Positions 29,380 through 37,986 of a stretch of 64,000 bases of DNA are shown in pieces. The translations under genes were made by a program, and so were the position numbers. Below the pieces are notes generated by a model that was not told the origin of the DNA, made no database searches, and was given only the letters and a program-made list of their open reading frames with translations. This DNA comes from Nocardia sp. CC227C. GTDB lineage: Bacteria; Actinomycetota; Actinomycetes; Mycobacteriales; Mycobacteriaceae. The DNA lies in contig NZ_JASITE010000002.1 of NCBI RefSeq assembly GCF_030767025.1, positions 1 through 64,000 on the forward strand, given 5' to 3'. Numbering within the stretch: the first letter of the stretch is position 1; each line of letters begins with the position of its first letter.

Positions 29380-29801
29380 TCGTGGCGGGGAAGTCGGAAA
29401 CCAAGACGGTCGGGGTCCGCAGCACCCGTCAGCGCAGCGCCATCTCGGCGCTGCTCTCCGATATCGAGGAGTTCAGGTCGGCGCAGGAGCTGCACGACGA
29501 ACTCCGCAAACGAGGCGAGGGCATCGGCCTGACCACCGTCTACCGGACCCTGCAGTCGCTCGCCGACGCCGGGCACGTGGACGTGCTGCGCACCGACTCC
29601 GGCGAATCGGTCTACCGGCAGTGCTCCAAGGGACACCACCACCATCTCGTCTGCCGCCACTGCGGGCGCACGGTCGAGGTGGAGGGGCCGACCGTGGAGG
29701 CGTGGGCCGACACCGTCGCGGCCGAACACGGATTCAGCGATATCAGCCATACGGTGGAGATCTTCGGCTGCTGCCGGTCGTGCGCCAACGGCAAGCGCTG
29801 A
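29376..29801 (+). CDS. zur: Zinc uptake regulator Zur (FurB)
   Basis: A 141-residue Fur-family repressor that shuts off zinc-uptake and zinc-sparing genes when zinc is abundant. The N-terminal winged helix has RSTRQRSAI and the recognition part GIGLTTVYRTLQSLADAG. The C-terminal domain has the regulatory histidine cluster KGHHHHLVCRHCG and the structural zinc cysteines CRHC and CCRSC. It overlaps smtB by 4 bp. The operon order and sizes match mycobacterial smtB-furB. A strong hairpin terminator follows 63 bp downstream. Confidence 0.94.
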   Translation: MIVAGKSETKTVGVRSTRQRSAISALLSDIEEFRSAQELHDELRKRGEGIGLTTVYRTLQSLADAGHVDVLRTDSGESVYRQCSKGHHHHLVCRHCGRTVEVEGPTVEAWADTVAAEHGFSDISHTVEIFGCCRSCANGKR

Positions 29802-29863
29802 GCGCGATCGGCGACACCGCACGACAGGCTCGCCGCCGCGCGGTCCACGCACAGCGCATGACG

Positions 29864-29899
29864 GCGCGGCGCCCGCTCCTCGGGGAGCGGGCGCCGCGC
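29864..29899. terminator. Strong hairpin between zur and the convergent membrane-protein gene
   Basis: Perfect 16-bp arms (GCGCGGCGCCCGCTCC and its complement) enclose a TCGG loop. There is no long T-run, the usual form in high-GC actinobacteria. It lies between two convergent genes and can serve both. Confidence 0.75.
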
Positions 29900-29921
29900 T
29901 GCTGTATCGCCGGGCAGTGCC

Positions 29922-30890
29922 TCAGGCAGTGGCCGGGACCGGGGCCCCGGCGGGAGCCTCGACGCGGCGGACGCGCAGGGCTCCCAGCCCGAGCAGGGCC
30001 AGCGCCGCGGCGGCCCAGACGAGCAGCACGGCCAGCGGGGCCGCCGCACCGGCGCCGTCGAAGAACGCCACCGAGCGGAGCAGGGTGGCCGCCGCGCCGG
30101 GCGGCAGCAGCTGACCCAGCGCGCCCCAGGGCTGCGGCAGGAGTTCGGGGGCGGAGGTGGCCGCGGAGAAGGGGTTGCCGATCAGCAGCAGGGTCAGCGC
30201 GGCCAGGCCGATACCGGCGCGGCCGAGCACGGTGGCCAGGCCGACCACCGTTCCGGCGACCGTGAAGGAGACCAGACCGGCGATGGCGGCGAGGGTCCAG
30301 TAGGAACCGGGCAGGATCGACAGCCAGCCCTGCACGATGGCCATGCTCAGCAGTCCACCGGTGACGGCGAAGGTGAACAGGCCCGTGACTCGTCCGCCGA
30401 CCGCGGGGATCAGCAGCGACAGCAGCACACCGGCGGCGAGACCGGACAACACCAGGGGCAGCACCATCGCGCCGAATCCGGCACCGCGCGGGTCATCGGG
30501 GTCGGCGGCCACCACATCCTCGACGGGAGCGGCGGGGGTACCGGCGAGCTGCTGGCCGATGGCGGTGAGCTGTTGCGCCACAACCGGACTCGCACCGGAA
30601 GCGACCAGCACGCGGGGTTGCCCGTCGCCGGTCACGATGGCGCCGTACACCTCTCGGTCGCCGATGGCGGCGCGGGCGGCGGATTCGTCCGCGACGGTGG
30701 TGATCTCGAAGGCGTTCGCGTCGCGCTGGGTGAGCCGGTCCGCCACGACGGCCGATTGTGGTCCGGCCACGGCGACGGGCAGATCGCGCGCCCCGATATT
30801 GACGGCGGGCCAGGCGAAGGCGATGAGCATGACGGCCTGGATGAGGGCGGCGGCGATCCCGAGGGCGATGGCGCGCTGGGTGGTGTTCAT
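29922..30890 (-). CDS. Multi-pass membrane protein, ABC-2/YhgE-like permease fold
   Basis: A 322-residue protein with one N-terminal membrane segment, an extracytoplasmic region of about 110 residues (30-140) and five or six C-terminal membrane segments. This layout is that of YhgE/Pip-like and ABC-2-type permeases. No ATPase gene is adjacent, so it may work alone or with a distant partner. It is divergent from a TetR repressor, and an inverted-repeat operator lies between the two starts. Local repression with relief by a small hydrophobic or cationic compound is likely (inference). Confidence 0.72.
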   Translation of the reverse strand: MNTTQRAIALGIAAALIQAVMLIAFAWPAVNIGARDLPVAVAGPQSAVVADRLTQRDANAFEITTVADESAARAAIGDREVYGAIVTGDGQPRVLVASGASPVVAQQLTAIGQQLAGTPAAPVEDVVAADPDDPRGAGFGAMVLPLVLSGLAAGVLLSLLIPAVGGRVTGLFTFAVTGGLLSMAIVQGWLSILPGSYWTLAAIAGLVSFTVAGTVVGLATVLGRAGIGLAALTLLLIGNPFSAATSAPELLPQPWGALGQLLPPGAAATLLRSVAFFDGAGAAAPLAVLLVWAAAALALLGLGALRVRRVEAPAGAPVPATA

Positions 30891-30932
30891 CAGATGCTCC
30901 CAAGAAAATCGGAGGCTCGTTCTATTTGATGG

Positions 30933-30963
30933 GACAACCCTGACATCCGGTTGTCAGCTTGTC
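30933..30963. promoter_or_regulatory. Probable TetR operator between divergent genes
   Basis: CTGACA and TGTCAG form perfect 6-bp arms around a 6-bp spacer (30940-30957). GACAA (30933-30937) and TTGTC (30959-30963) extend the symmetry outward. The element is centred 59 bp from the membrane-protein start and 45 bp from the TetR start, so one bound dimer or dimer pair could control both promoters. Confidence 0.65.
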
Positions 30964-30993
30964 AAGAACGGATATTCGTTTTACTTTTGAGGC

Positions 30994-31611
30994 ATGCCCA
31001 GAGTCAGCGAAGAACACCTGGAACGCCGCAGGCAGCAGATCCTCGACGCCGCCCAGACCTGCTTTGCCCGCAAGGGCCTGCACACCGCCACCATGCAGGA
31101 CGTCTTCGCCGAGGCCGGACTCTCCGCCGGGGCCGTCTACCGCTACTTCAAGAGCAAGGACGACATCGTCGCCGCGCTCATCTACCAGGCCAGCAGCGGA
31201 CTGCGCGAGTCACTCACCGAAGCGGTGCACCGCGATCCGCTGCCCACTCCCCCGGAACTCGTGCGCCTCATGGCCGAAACGATCACGCAGCAGGCCGAAC
31301 CCGGCGGTCCGGTGCGACTGCTCCCGCAGGCGTGGTCACTGGCGCTCACCAACCCCCATATCGCCGACTTCGTGCGCACCAATATCGGCGGAATCCGCGC
31401 ACTCTGGCGGGAGTACGCCCGCCGCATGCGCGAAGTCGGCTGGCTACCCGAGAACGCCGACATCGACGCCGTCGCCAAGACGCTCATGGGCATCCTGCCC
31501 GGCTACATCCTGCAGCACCTCATCATCGGCGACACCACCCCGGAGGACATCGCCCGCGGCACCGAACTGCTGTTCCCGCAATACCGGGCCGACGAGATCG
31601 CCCCCGCCTGA
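30994..31611 (+). CDS. TetR/AcrR-family repressor
   Basis: A 205-residue repressor. The N-terminal helix-turn-helix is typical: RRQQILDAAQTCFARKGLHTATMQDVFAEAGLSAG, with the recognition helix ending in AVYRYFKSKDDIV. The ligand-binding C-terminal domain is all-helical. It is divergent from the ABC-2-like membrane protein, with a symmetrical site in the intergenic region, so that gene and its own promoter are the likely targets. The ligand is unknown. Confidence 0.9.
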   Translation: MPRVSEEHLERRRQQILDAAQTCFARKGLHTATMQDVFAEAGLSAGAVYRYFKSKDDIVAALIYQASSGLRESLTEAVHRDPLPTPPELVRLMAETITQQAEPGGPVRLLPQAWSLALTNPHIADFVRTNIGGIRALWREYARRMREVGWLPENADIDAVAKTLMGILPGYILQHLIIGDTTPEDIARGTELLFPQYRADEIAPA

Positions 31612-31632
31612 ACGGGTTTCGCGGCGGTCGGC

Positions 31633-32313
31633 TCAGCCCGCCGGCTCGTCCGGCCGCAGCATCGGCACCAGGAACCGCCGCGCGATCCCGGCCAGCTGCT
31701 CGTCGTCGTCGAGATCGACGATCTGGCTCGGAATCGCCAGGAAGGACGCGCAGGTGCGCACCATGAGCTCGGCCACCAGATCGACCTGCACCGCCTCCGA
31801 CACCGTGCCCGCCCGCTGCTCCTGGCGCAGCTGACCGGCCACGAACTGGCGCACCATGGCCACGGTGCGCCCGTCGTCGCCGATGAGCGAGCTCACCAGG
31901 TGGTTCGGCTCCGCGGCGATCAGGCCGCCGATCAGCGGGTTGTTCCGGATGGTGCGCAGCGAACTCACGAAACCGAGCACCACGCGCTCGGCCGCGGACT
32001 CGGCGGGGGCGATATCCAGGAAGAACTGGCGGAAGTACCGGCGGAACTCCCGCAGGATCACCTGTTCGACCAGCAGGTCCTTGGTGGCGAACCGGCGGTA
32101 CAGGGTGATGCGGGAGACCCCGGCGCGGCGCGCCACATCCTCCATGGTGGAGCGCTGGATGCCCAGCCAGCAGAACTGCTCGAAGGCCGCGTCGAGCAGT
32201 TTCGCCCTGGTGGGGTCGGTGTCGTCGACACGCTCGACGACCTGCTGATAGGCGCGTTCGAGCAGCGTCTCCACACCCGGGTCCGGATTGTCGACGGGCA
32301 GCGCAGATTCCAC
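31633..32313 (-). CDS. TetR/AcrR-family regulator
   Basis: A 226-residue regulator. The DNA-binding domain begins near residue 30: RAKLLDAAFEQFCWLGIQRSTMEDVARRAGVSRITLYRRFATKDLLV. I place the start at the GTG 32313 because AGGAGG lies at ideal spacing immediately before it; the ATG 21 bp upstream has no such site and would contain it. It is convergent with the preceding TetR gene, 21 bp apart. No obvious structural target gene is beside it, and the 75-bp gap upstream separates it from the YbjN-like gene on the same strand. Confidence 0.88.
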   Translation of the reverse strand: MESALPVDNPDPGVETLLERAYQQVVERVDDTDPTRAKLLDAAFEQFCWLGIQRSTMEDVARRAGVSRITLYRRFATKDLLVEQVILREFRRYFRQFFLDIAPAESAAERVVLGFVSSLRTIRNNPLIGGLIAAEPNHLVSSLIGDDGRTVAMVRQFVAGQLRQEQRAGTVSEAVQVDLVAELMVRTCASFLAIPSQIVDLDDDEQLAGIARRFLVPMLRPDEPAG

Positions 32314-32388
32314 GTGTCCTCCTGAGAGAGACAATGATACACAGATGCGGAAGCTGTTTCACTACATCACGGCGGCATATCGGAATCG

Positions 32389-32793
32389 CTACGGCAGCAG
32401 ACCCTGCCTGGCCCGGCCCGCCCCCGACAGCACCAGCAGCAGCATGGTCGCCAGCGCCTCATCGTCCAGTCCGGCCGCCGGGAAGGTGTAGCGCAGGATG
32501 ACATCGGCCTGCTTGTCGTGGCCGATGACCGTGATGGAACCGAACTGGAGTCCGGCATTGCGTTCGGCGACGCGCTTGTGCAACTGCGGCTTCAGCGGCC
32601 GATCCCAGGCCAGGACGCAGGTCAGGGTGAGCACGTCCAGACCCGGGGCGAGGTTGACCCCGCGCAGTGAGCAGAGCGCGCCCTCGTACTGGAAGCCCAG
32701 ACCGCCGTCCTCCACCTTCACCGGGACGTCGTAGCGCTCCAGGCACGCACCGGCGCGGGCCTGGAGTTCCTCGGCGGTGGCCGTCTCGCTCAC
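32389..32793 (-). CDS. YbjN-domain-like protein, Rv2360c-like
   Basis: A 134-residue soluble protein resembling YbjN/type-III-chaperone-fold proteins. It shows an N-terminal helix followed by alternating strands ([25 protein letters not shown]) and an Asn-rich turn ([14 protein letters not shown]). The start is GTG at 32793, overlapping the uppS stop by 4 bp (GTGA), so it is translationally coupled to uppS. In M. tuberculosis the same position downstream of uppS is held by Rv2360c. Function is unknown. Confidence 0.75.
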   Translation of the reverse strand: MSETATAEELQARAGACLERYDVPVKVEDGGLGFQYEGALCSLRGVNLAPGLDVLTLTCVLAWDRPLKPQLHKRVAERNAGLQFGSITVIGHDKQADVILRYTFPAAGLDDEALATMLLLVLSGAGRARQGLLP

Positions 32794-33584
32794 TTCACCC
32801 CACCGAACCGACGGTCGCGCTGGGCGTACTCGAGGCACGCCGCCCACAGGTTGCGGCGGTCGAAATCCGGGAACAGCGTGTCCTGGAAGACGTATTCGGC
32901 GTACGCCGACTGCCACAGCAGGAAGTTGGAGCTGCGGAACTCACCCGAGGGACGCAGGAACAGGTCCACGTCGGGCATATCCGGCTCGTCCAGGAACCGG
33001 GCGAAGACATCCTCGTTGATCTTCTCCGGATCGATCTCGCCCGCCTTCACCCGGCGCGCGATCTCCCTTGCGGCATCGGCGATCTCGGCACGGCCGCCGT
33101 AGTTCACGCACATGGTCAGGGTCATCACCGAATTGTCCTCGGTGAGCTTCTCGGCGACCTCGAGTTCCTTGATCACGCTGCGCCACAACCGCGGTCGCCG
33201 CCCCGCCCAGCGCACCCGCACCCCCATCTCGTTCATCTCATCGCGCCGCCGCCGGATCACATCCCGGTTGAAGCCCATGAGGAAGCGCACCTCCTCCGGG
33301 CTGCGCCGCCAGTTCTCGGTGGAGAACGCGTACGCCGACAGCCACTTCACCCCGATCTCGATGCAGCCCTCGACGGTGTCCATGAGCACGGCCTCACCCC
33401 GCTCGTGGCCCGCAGTCCGCGGCAGCCCCCGTTCCTGCGCCCACCGACCGTTGCCGTCCATCACCAGCGCCACATGCCTCGGCACGAACTCGGCCGGAAT
33501 ATTGGGCGGCGTCGCCCCCGACGGATGCGGCGACGGCGGACGCACGGCAGACGTGGCTACGGAGGACTTGCGATTACCGATCAC
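32790..33584 (-). CDS. uppS: Polyprenyl (decaprenyl/undecaprenyl) diphosphate synthase
   Basis: This cis-prenyltransferase makes the long-chain polyprenyl diphosphate carrier used for peptidoglycan and arabinogalactan assembly. The 264-residue protein has an N-terminal Pro-rich extension of about 35 residues, then the catalytic Asp43 in [12 protein letters not shown]. Also present are [14 protein letters not shown] and the C-terminal [15 protein letters not shown] with SAYAEYVF. It matches M. tuberculosis Rv2361c, the (Z)-decaprenyl synthase; the chain length cannot be read from sequence alone. It lies in the order recO - uppS - Rv2360c-like. Confidence 0.95.
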   Translation of the reverse strand: MIGNRKSSVATSAVRPPSPHPSGATPPNIPAEFVPRHVALVMDGNGRWAQERGLPRTAGHERGEAVLMDTVEGCIEIGVKWLSAYAFSTENWRRSPEEVRFLMGFNRDVIRRRRDEMNEMGVRVRWAGRRPRLWRSVIKELEVAEKLTEDNSVMTLTMCVNYGGRAEIADAAREIARRVKAGEIDPEKINEDVFARFLDEPDMPDVDLFLRPSGEFRSSNFLLWQSAYAEYVFQDTLFPDFDRRNLWAACLEYAQRDRRFGGVK

Positions 33585-33656
33585 GCCCTCAATCCTGCAC
33601 CACCGCGCGCGGCGCCCGACCGAGGACCACCACTATCGCCGCGAACTCTCCACAAG

Positions 33657-33884
33657 TCAGCGACGTTTCTCGCGACCCGACGCCTGGGCGAGAACCGGTG
33701 CTTCGGCCTTCTCACGACGCGCGTAGCGAACCTCGATGCGCGGCGGGAACACGCGCACGAGCAATTCATCACCGGGGTGACGAGTCGTGACGACCAATCT
33801 GACGAGCGCGTACACGAATGCGAGAATCACAACGAGAACGACGACAATTGCCCAGGACGAGAGGGCCGAAAGCACGGCTGACAC
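33657..33884 (-). CDS. Small single-pass membrane protein (hypothetical)
   Basis: About 75 residues from GTG 33884. It has an N-terminal membrane segment (WAIVVVLVVILAFVYALVRLV), then a basic cytoplasmic tail with the pattern GDELLVRVFPPRIEVRYARR. The strong separation into a hydrophobic helix and a charged tail, and its lying in the uppS-recO strand order, favour a real gene. A longer frame reaches 34037 but lacks a ribosome binding site. No family is recognised. Confidence 0.5.
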   Translation of the reverse strand: MSAVLSALSSWAIVVVLVVILAFVYALVRLVVTTRHPGDELLVRVFPPRIEVRYARREKAEAPVLAQASGREKRR

Positions 33885-34156
33885 AGATGAATCCCGTTCC
33901 GCCGGTCCGGGAGCCGACACGATGTCACGGTCTGTCAGTGTCCACGCATCCTGAGTAGACCTGTCCCGGATCGGGATGGTGCAGCATCCCACTCGGCCTA
34001 CCCCGCTGGGCATCCAACTGAACCGTGTTAGCGCCACCGCTCAGCAAGACAACCAGGCGCTGCCAGGCTAGCGCCCATCGGCCCACTTGTCGGCGTGTCG
34101 CTCGCTGTGTGCAACCGGCGTGCCGATATCGCCATCGTGGGGCGCCAGTTCTGGGG

Positions 34157-34933
34157 TCAACACACCTGGGATGTGGTCGAGGCTTCGAGGGGTTCGTGCG
34201 GGCGGGTGCGTTCGATGAGCGGGAGGGTGCGCAGCTGGCGTTCCAGGTGCCATTGCAGGTGGGCGGCGATGAGGCCGGTGGCCTGGCGGCGCAGCTGGTC
34301 GGGGACGGTGTCGACCAGCGACCAGTCGCCGCGTTCCAGGGCGTGCATGTGGTCGAGGACGCCGAGGGCGGGGGTAGCGGCGCCGGGTGGGCGGCAGTGC
34401 ACGCACACCGCGCCGCCCGCGGCCACGTGGAAGGCGCGGTGCGGGCCGGGGGTGGCGCAGCGGGCACAGTCGGTGAGGGCGGGTGCCCAGCCCGCGAAAC
34501 CCATGGCGCGCAGCAGGAAGGCGTCCAGGACGAGTTCGTGCGGGCGGTGGGCGGCGGCGATGGCGCGCAGGGCGCCGGCGGTGAGGGTGTGCAGGCGGGG
34601 GGCGGGAGCGCGCTCCTCGCCCGCCAGCCGTTCGGCCGTCTCCAGCACCGCGCAGGCGGCGGTGTACCGGCCGTAGTCGGCGACGATATCGGCGGCGAAC
34701 GCCTCCACCGTGTGCACCTGGGTGATGGTGTCGAGCGTGCGTCCGGGATACAGCTGCACGTCCACGTAGGCGAACGGCTCCAGGCGCGCACCGAACTTGG
34801 AGCGGGTGCGCCGGGCTCCCTTGGCGACCGCGCGCACCAGCCCGTGCTGGCGGGTCAGGAGCGTGACGATGCGATCGGCCTCGCCCAGCTTGTGCTGGCG
34901 CACCACCACGGCATGGTCCCGATACAAACGCAC
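34157..34933 (-). CDS. recO: DNA repair protein RecO
   Basis: RecO anneals single strands and helps RecR load RecA onto SSB-coated DNA. The 258-residue length is normal. It begins RLYRDHAVVVRQHKLGEADRIV (OB fold), followed by GLVRAVAKGARRTRSKFGARLEPF. The C-terminal zinc module has CARC and, 16 residues later, CVHC. I chose GTG 34933 because GGGAGA precedes it and homologues start at this point; the reading frame stays open far upstream but without family sequence. Position next to uppS matches M. tuberculosis Rv2362c. Confidence 0.94.
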   Translation of the reverse strand: MRLYRDHAVVVRQHKLGEADRIVTLLTRQHGLVRAVAKGARRTRSKFGARLEPFAYVDVQLYPGRTLDTITQVHTVEAFAADIVADYGRYTAACAVLETAERLAGEERAPAPRLHTLTAGALRAIAAAHRPHELVLDAFLLRAMGFAGWAPALTDCARCATPGPHRAFHVAAGGAVCVHCRPPGAATPALGVLDHMHALERGDWSLVDTVPDQLRRQATGLIAAHLQWHLERQLRTLPLIERTRPHEPLEASTTSQVC

Positions 34934-35296
34934 GCGGGTAAGTCTCCCACGTCGCCCCGACCGATCGCGCTGTCGGCCGGGGCCGAGTCGCGGCGTGGGC
35001 GGGACGTGCCGGGCGGCGGAACCAGCCGTGCCGACGGCGACGGGCGGGTTCATTCGCGACAGCGGCTCCGGTGGAGGGGTTCCGGGGGCGGCAGAGCGCC
35101 GCCGCACGACGCTCGTGAACATGGGCGGCAGGGGTGGCCGGATTGCACGGCGGGACCGCTCGGGAAACCGCGGCGCCACCGTCATCCGGCTCACCGCCAG
35201 GGTCGAAGCCAGGAAATGACACGTCCGATTTCCGCTAGTCATGTCATTGCCGGGGCGGCAGAGTCGGTGGGGAACGACGAGTGAGAGGAGGCGGCC
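34934..35296. other. Gene-free gap between recO and ogt
   Basis: About 360 bp with no convincing gene. Frames stay open on both strands only because of GC content; their translations are Arg/Pro-rich and match nothing I recognise. Near the ogt end there is an inverted repeat, AATGACA (35215-35221) and TGTCATT (35242-35248), with a 20-bp spacer. It could be part of an ogt promoter or operator. Confidence 0.6.
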
Positions 35297-35794
35297 ATGA
35301 CCGTCTACACGACAATGGACAGCCCGCTCGGGGAACTGCTGCTGGTCGGGGAACCGGTCGGCGAGGGGGTCGCGCTCGCCTCGGTGTCGGTGCCGGGGCA
35401 GAAGGGCGGAGCGATCGTGCTGCCCGAGTGGACCCACGACGCGGCGGCGTTCGACGAGGTCGCCACGCAGCTGCGGGAGTACTTCGACGGGGCGCGCACC
35501 CGGTTCGAGATCGAATTCGTCGGCGTCGGCAGCGAATTCCAGCGGCGGGTGTGGCGGGCCGTCGAGGAGATCCCGTACGGCTGCACCGCCACCTACGGCG
35601 AGATCGCGGCGCGGGCGGGGGAACGGCGGGAACGGGTGCGGGTGGTCGCCGCGGCCGTCGGCGCGAACCCGCTGCTCATCGTGCGCCCCTGCCACCGGGT
35701 GATCGCCGCGAACGGCACCCTGACCGGGTATTCCGGCGGGCTACAGCGCAAGCAGCGGCTGCTGGAGCTCGAGCACGTGCTGCTGCCCGCATGA
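35297..35794 (+). CDS. ogt: Methylated-DNA--protein-cysteine S-methyltransferase
   Basis: A suicide repair protein that transfers alkyl groups from O6-alkylguanine to its own cysteine. The 165-residue protein has the active-site motif RPCHRV with Cys132, and the helix-turn-helix region IPYGCTATYGEIAARAG that places the flipped base. GAGGAGG precedes the ATG. Its stop overlaps the start of the following, broken, Fe(II) oxygenase gene (ATGA), so the two once formed a coupled pair. No Ada or AlkA partner is adjacent. Confidence 0.94.
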   Translation: MTVYTTMDSPLGELLLVGEPVGEGVALASVSVPGQKGGAIVLPEWTHDAAAFDEVATQLREYFDGARTRFEIEFVGVGSEFQRRVWRAVEEIPYGCTATYGEIAARAGERRERVRVVAAAVGANPLLIVRPCHRVIAANGTLTGYSGGLQRKQRLLELEHVLLPA

Positions 35795-36283
35795 CAGCGG
35801 CCCTGCCCGATACCACCGGGCACCGGGAACATGTGGTGGCACAGCAGGATTGGGGTGGCATCACGGCCGAACTCGACGCGTACGGCAGCGCCCTCACCGG
35901 GCCGCTGCTGCACGCCGACGAATGCCGGGCGCTCACCGAACTGTACGAGCGCGACGAGTTGTTCCGCACCACCGTGAACATGGAGCGGCACCGATTCGGC
36001 TCGGGTGAGTACCGGTACTTCACCCACGACCTGCCCGCGGTGGTGCGGGAGCTGCGGGGACTACACCGGCGGCGAATTCCTCATGGTCGAACAGCGAGCG
36101 CGCGCCCAGTCCCGCGGCTCGGCGACCGTCCTGCCGCAGGGCCGCGGACTGGTGTTCACCACCCGCGATCGACCGGTGCGCTCCAGCCGAGGCTGGTCGG
36201 TCGGCCCCATGCGCCACGGCGTGAGCACCGTGCGCTCGGGTCGCCGCCACACCCTCGGCCTGGTGTTCCATGACGCGGCCTAG
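35791..36283 (+). pseudogene. 2OG-Fe(II) oxygenase pseudogene with internal deletion and frameshift
   Basis: The first ~88 codons encode the start of a prolyl-hydroxylase-like 2OG-Fe(II) oxygenase (LLHADECRALTELYERDELF, RHRFGSGEYRYF). Near 36055 the sequence jumps, in a different frame, to the C-terminal third of the same family: DYTGGEFLMVEQRARAQSRG, then MRHGVSTVRSGRRHTLGLVFHD. Family members are about 230-240 residues long, so some 75-90 codons are missing here, including the stretch that carries the iron-binding H-x-D. The remaining reading is out of frame. It overlaps ogt by 4 bp. An assembly error cannot be excluded from sequence alone. Confidence 0.78.
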
Positions 36284-36343
36284 CGGTGGACCGGCGCTGG
36301 CGGGCAGCGTCTCGTTAACGGCGCCCCCGCGAGTCGCGCTCCT

Positions 36344-36417
36344 GTCCGCGAGGGGGAACCGGTGGCGGGGTTCTCTTGCGCGACGCCGCCACCGGTTCCC
36401 CCTCGGTGCGCGCGGAC
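36344..36417. terminator. Very long hairpin downstream of the ogt unit
   Basis: Perfect 19-bp arms (36350-36368 and 36386-36404, GAGGGGGAACCGGTGGCGG and complement) enclose a 17-nt loop. A further outer pair GTCCGCG/CGCGGAC (36344-36350, 36411-36417) extends the fold. It lies between the broken oxygenase and the amidase gene, so termination is the simplest role. The near-perfect symmetry is unusual. Confidence 0.65.
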
Positions 36418-36481
36418 ACATTGGACGTGTGACCAGAATCGCGCTACCTTGCGAACGGGACATCAGGGAGACGGGAATCAC

Positions 36482-37936
36482 ATGACGATGGCGGCGGTAG
36501 GCGAAATGGGGCTGGTGGAACTCGCGGCGGCGCTGGCCGCCGGGCAGGTCGGCTCGGTGGAGGCGACCGCGGCCGCGCTCGATCGGATCGAGGCCAGCCA
36601 GTCCACGCTGAACGCCTTCCGGGTGGTGGTGCGCGAGCGGGCGCTCGCCGACGCGGCGGAGGCGGATCGACGGATCGCGGACGGGGAGCGGCTGCCGCTG
36701 CTCGGCGTGCCCGTCGCCATCAAGGACGACACCGATCTTGCCGGTACCGCAACGGCTTTCGGCTGTGGCGGCGATTTCCCGGTCAAGACCGAGGATGCCG
36801 AATCGGTGCGGCGGCTGCGCGCGGCCGGTGCGGTGATCGTCGGCAAGACCAATACCTGCGAACTCGGACAGCTCCCGTTCACCAGCGGAGACGCCTTCGG
36901 GCACACCCGGAATCCGTGGAGCGCCGACCATACGCCGGGCGGCTCCTCCGGAGGTTCCGCCGCGGCGGTGGCGGCCGGACTGGTCCCCGCCGCACTGGGT
37001 TCCGACGGCGCGGGGTCGGTGCGCATCCCCTCGGCGTGGAACAACCTGGTGGGCATCAAACCGCAGCGCGGCCGCATCTCCACCTGGCCGCTGGCCGAGG
37101 CGTTCGAGGGCCTGACCGTGCACGGCCCGCTCGCCCGCACCGTGGCCGACGCGGCCCTGCTGCTCGATGCCGCCGCCGGACCGCATCCGGGCGACAGGCA
37201 CACCCCGCGCACCCTGCGCGTCTCCGAGGCGGTGGGCCGCGATCCCGGCCGCCTGCGCATCGCGCTGTCCCTGCGCATCCCCTTCACCGCCACCAAGACC
37301 GCGCTCGACCCCGAGGTGGCGGCGCGCGTCCACGCCCTGGCGAACACCCTGCGCGGCCTCGGCCACGAGGTGACGGTGGCCGACGTCGATTACGGCGTAC
37401 TGCTCGGCGCGAGCTTCCTGCCCCGCTCCATGGTGGGCATCCGGCACGCGCTCGACCGGCTGCCCGGCGCGGCCGTCGATCCGCGCACCCGGCACAATGC
37501 CCTGCTGGGCCGCGTGCTCGGCCCGGCCCTGTTCGCCGCCCGCGCGGCCGAACCCCTGCTGCGCATGCGCATCGGCGCGATCTACGACACGTTCGACGTG
37601 GTGCTCTCCCCCACCACCGCGACGCCGCCGCCGGGTGTCACCGAGATCGACGGCATCGGCACCATGGCGACCGACGCCCTCATCACCGCCGCCTGCCCGT
37701 ACACCTGGCCGTGGAATGTGCTGGGCTGGCCCAGCGTCAATGTTCCCGCGGGGTTCACCGCCGCCGGGCTGCCGGTCGGCGCCCAGCTCATGGGCCCGGC
37801 CAATTCCGAGGAGCTGCTGGTTTCGGTTGCCGCCCAGCTGGAGTCGGAGCTGAAGTGGTACGAGCACCGGCCCGCGCCGTGGTGGCTGGACAATCCGGCG
37901 GCGTGCCTACCGGGTGATCAGCGCCGCGCCCGGTAG
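36482..37936 (+). CDS. amiA2: Amidase (amidase-signature family), AmiA2-like
   Basis: Hydrolyses amide bonds with a Ser-cisSer-Lys triad. The 484-residue protein contains the catalytic lysine in VAIKDD. The signature GGSSGGSAAAVAAGLVPAALG supplies the cis-serine, and DGAGSVRIPSAW supplies the nucleophile region. The ATG at 36482 is preceded by GGGAGA. The same length and location near recO and era as M. tuberculosis Rv2363 (amiA2, 484 residues) support the name. Physiological substrate is unknown. It ends 50 bp before the DUF1304 gene. Confidence 0.92.
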   Translation: MTMAAVGEMGLVELAAALAAGQVGSVEATAAALDRIEASQSTLNAFRVVVRERALADAAEADRRIADGERLPLLGVPVAIKDDTDLAGTATAFGCGGDFPVKTEDAESVRRLRAAGAVIVGKTNTCELGQLPFTSGDAFGHTRNPWSADHTPGGSSGGSAAAVAAGLVPAALGSDGAGSVRIPSAWNNLVGIKPQRGRISTWPLAEAFEGLTVHGPLARTVADAALLLDAAAGPHPGDRHTPRTLRVSEAVGRDPGRLRIALSLRIPFTATKTALDPEVAARVHALANTLRGLGHEVTVADVDYGVLLGASFLPRSMVGIRHALDRLPGAAVDPRTRHNALLGRVLGPALFAARAAEPLLRMRIGAIYDTFDVVLSPTTATPPPGVTEIDGIGTMATDALITAACPYTWPWNVLGWPSVNVPAGFTAAGLPVGAQLMGPANSEELLVSVAAQLESELKWYEHRPAPWWLDNPAACLPGDQRRAR

Positions 37937-37986
37937 CGTCCGCACGGCCGGACCCTGGACCGAGTCCCTAGCTCGAGGAGGCCGTC

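Noticed and set aside
33885..34037. A longer start (ATG 34037) for the small membrane protein
   Set aside because: The added residues are Cys/Trp/Pro-rich with no ribosome binding site; GTG 33884 gives a compact single-pass protein.
34934..35222. A possible gene upstream of recO on the minus strand
   Set aside because: The open frame is Arg/Pro-rich, has no ribosome binding site and no recognisable family; recO itself has a good GTG start with GGGAGA.
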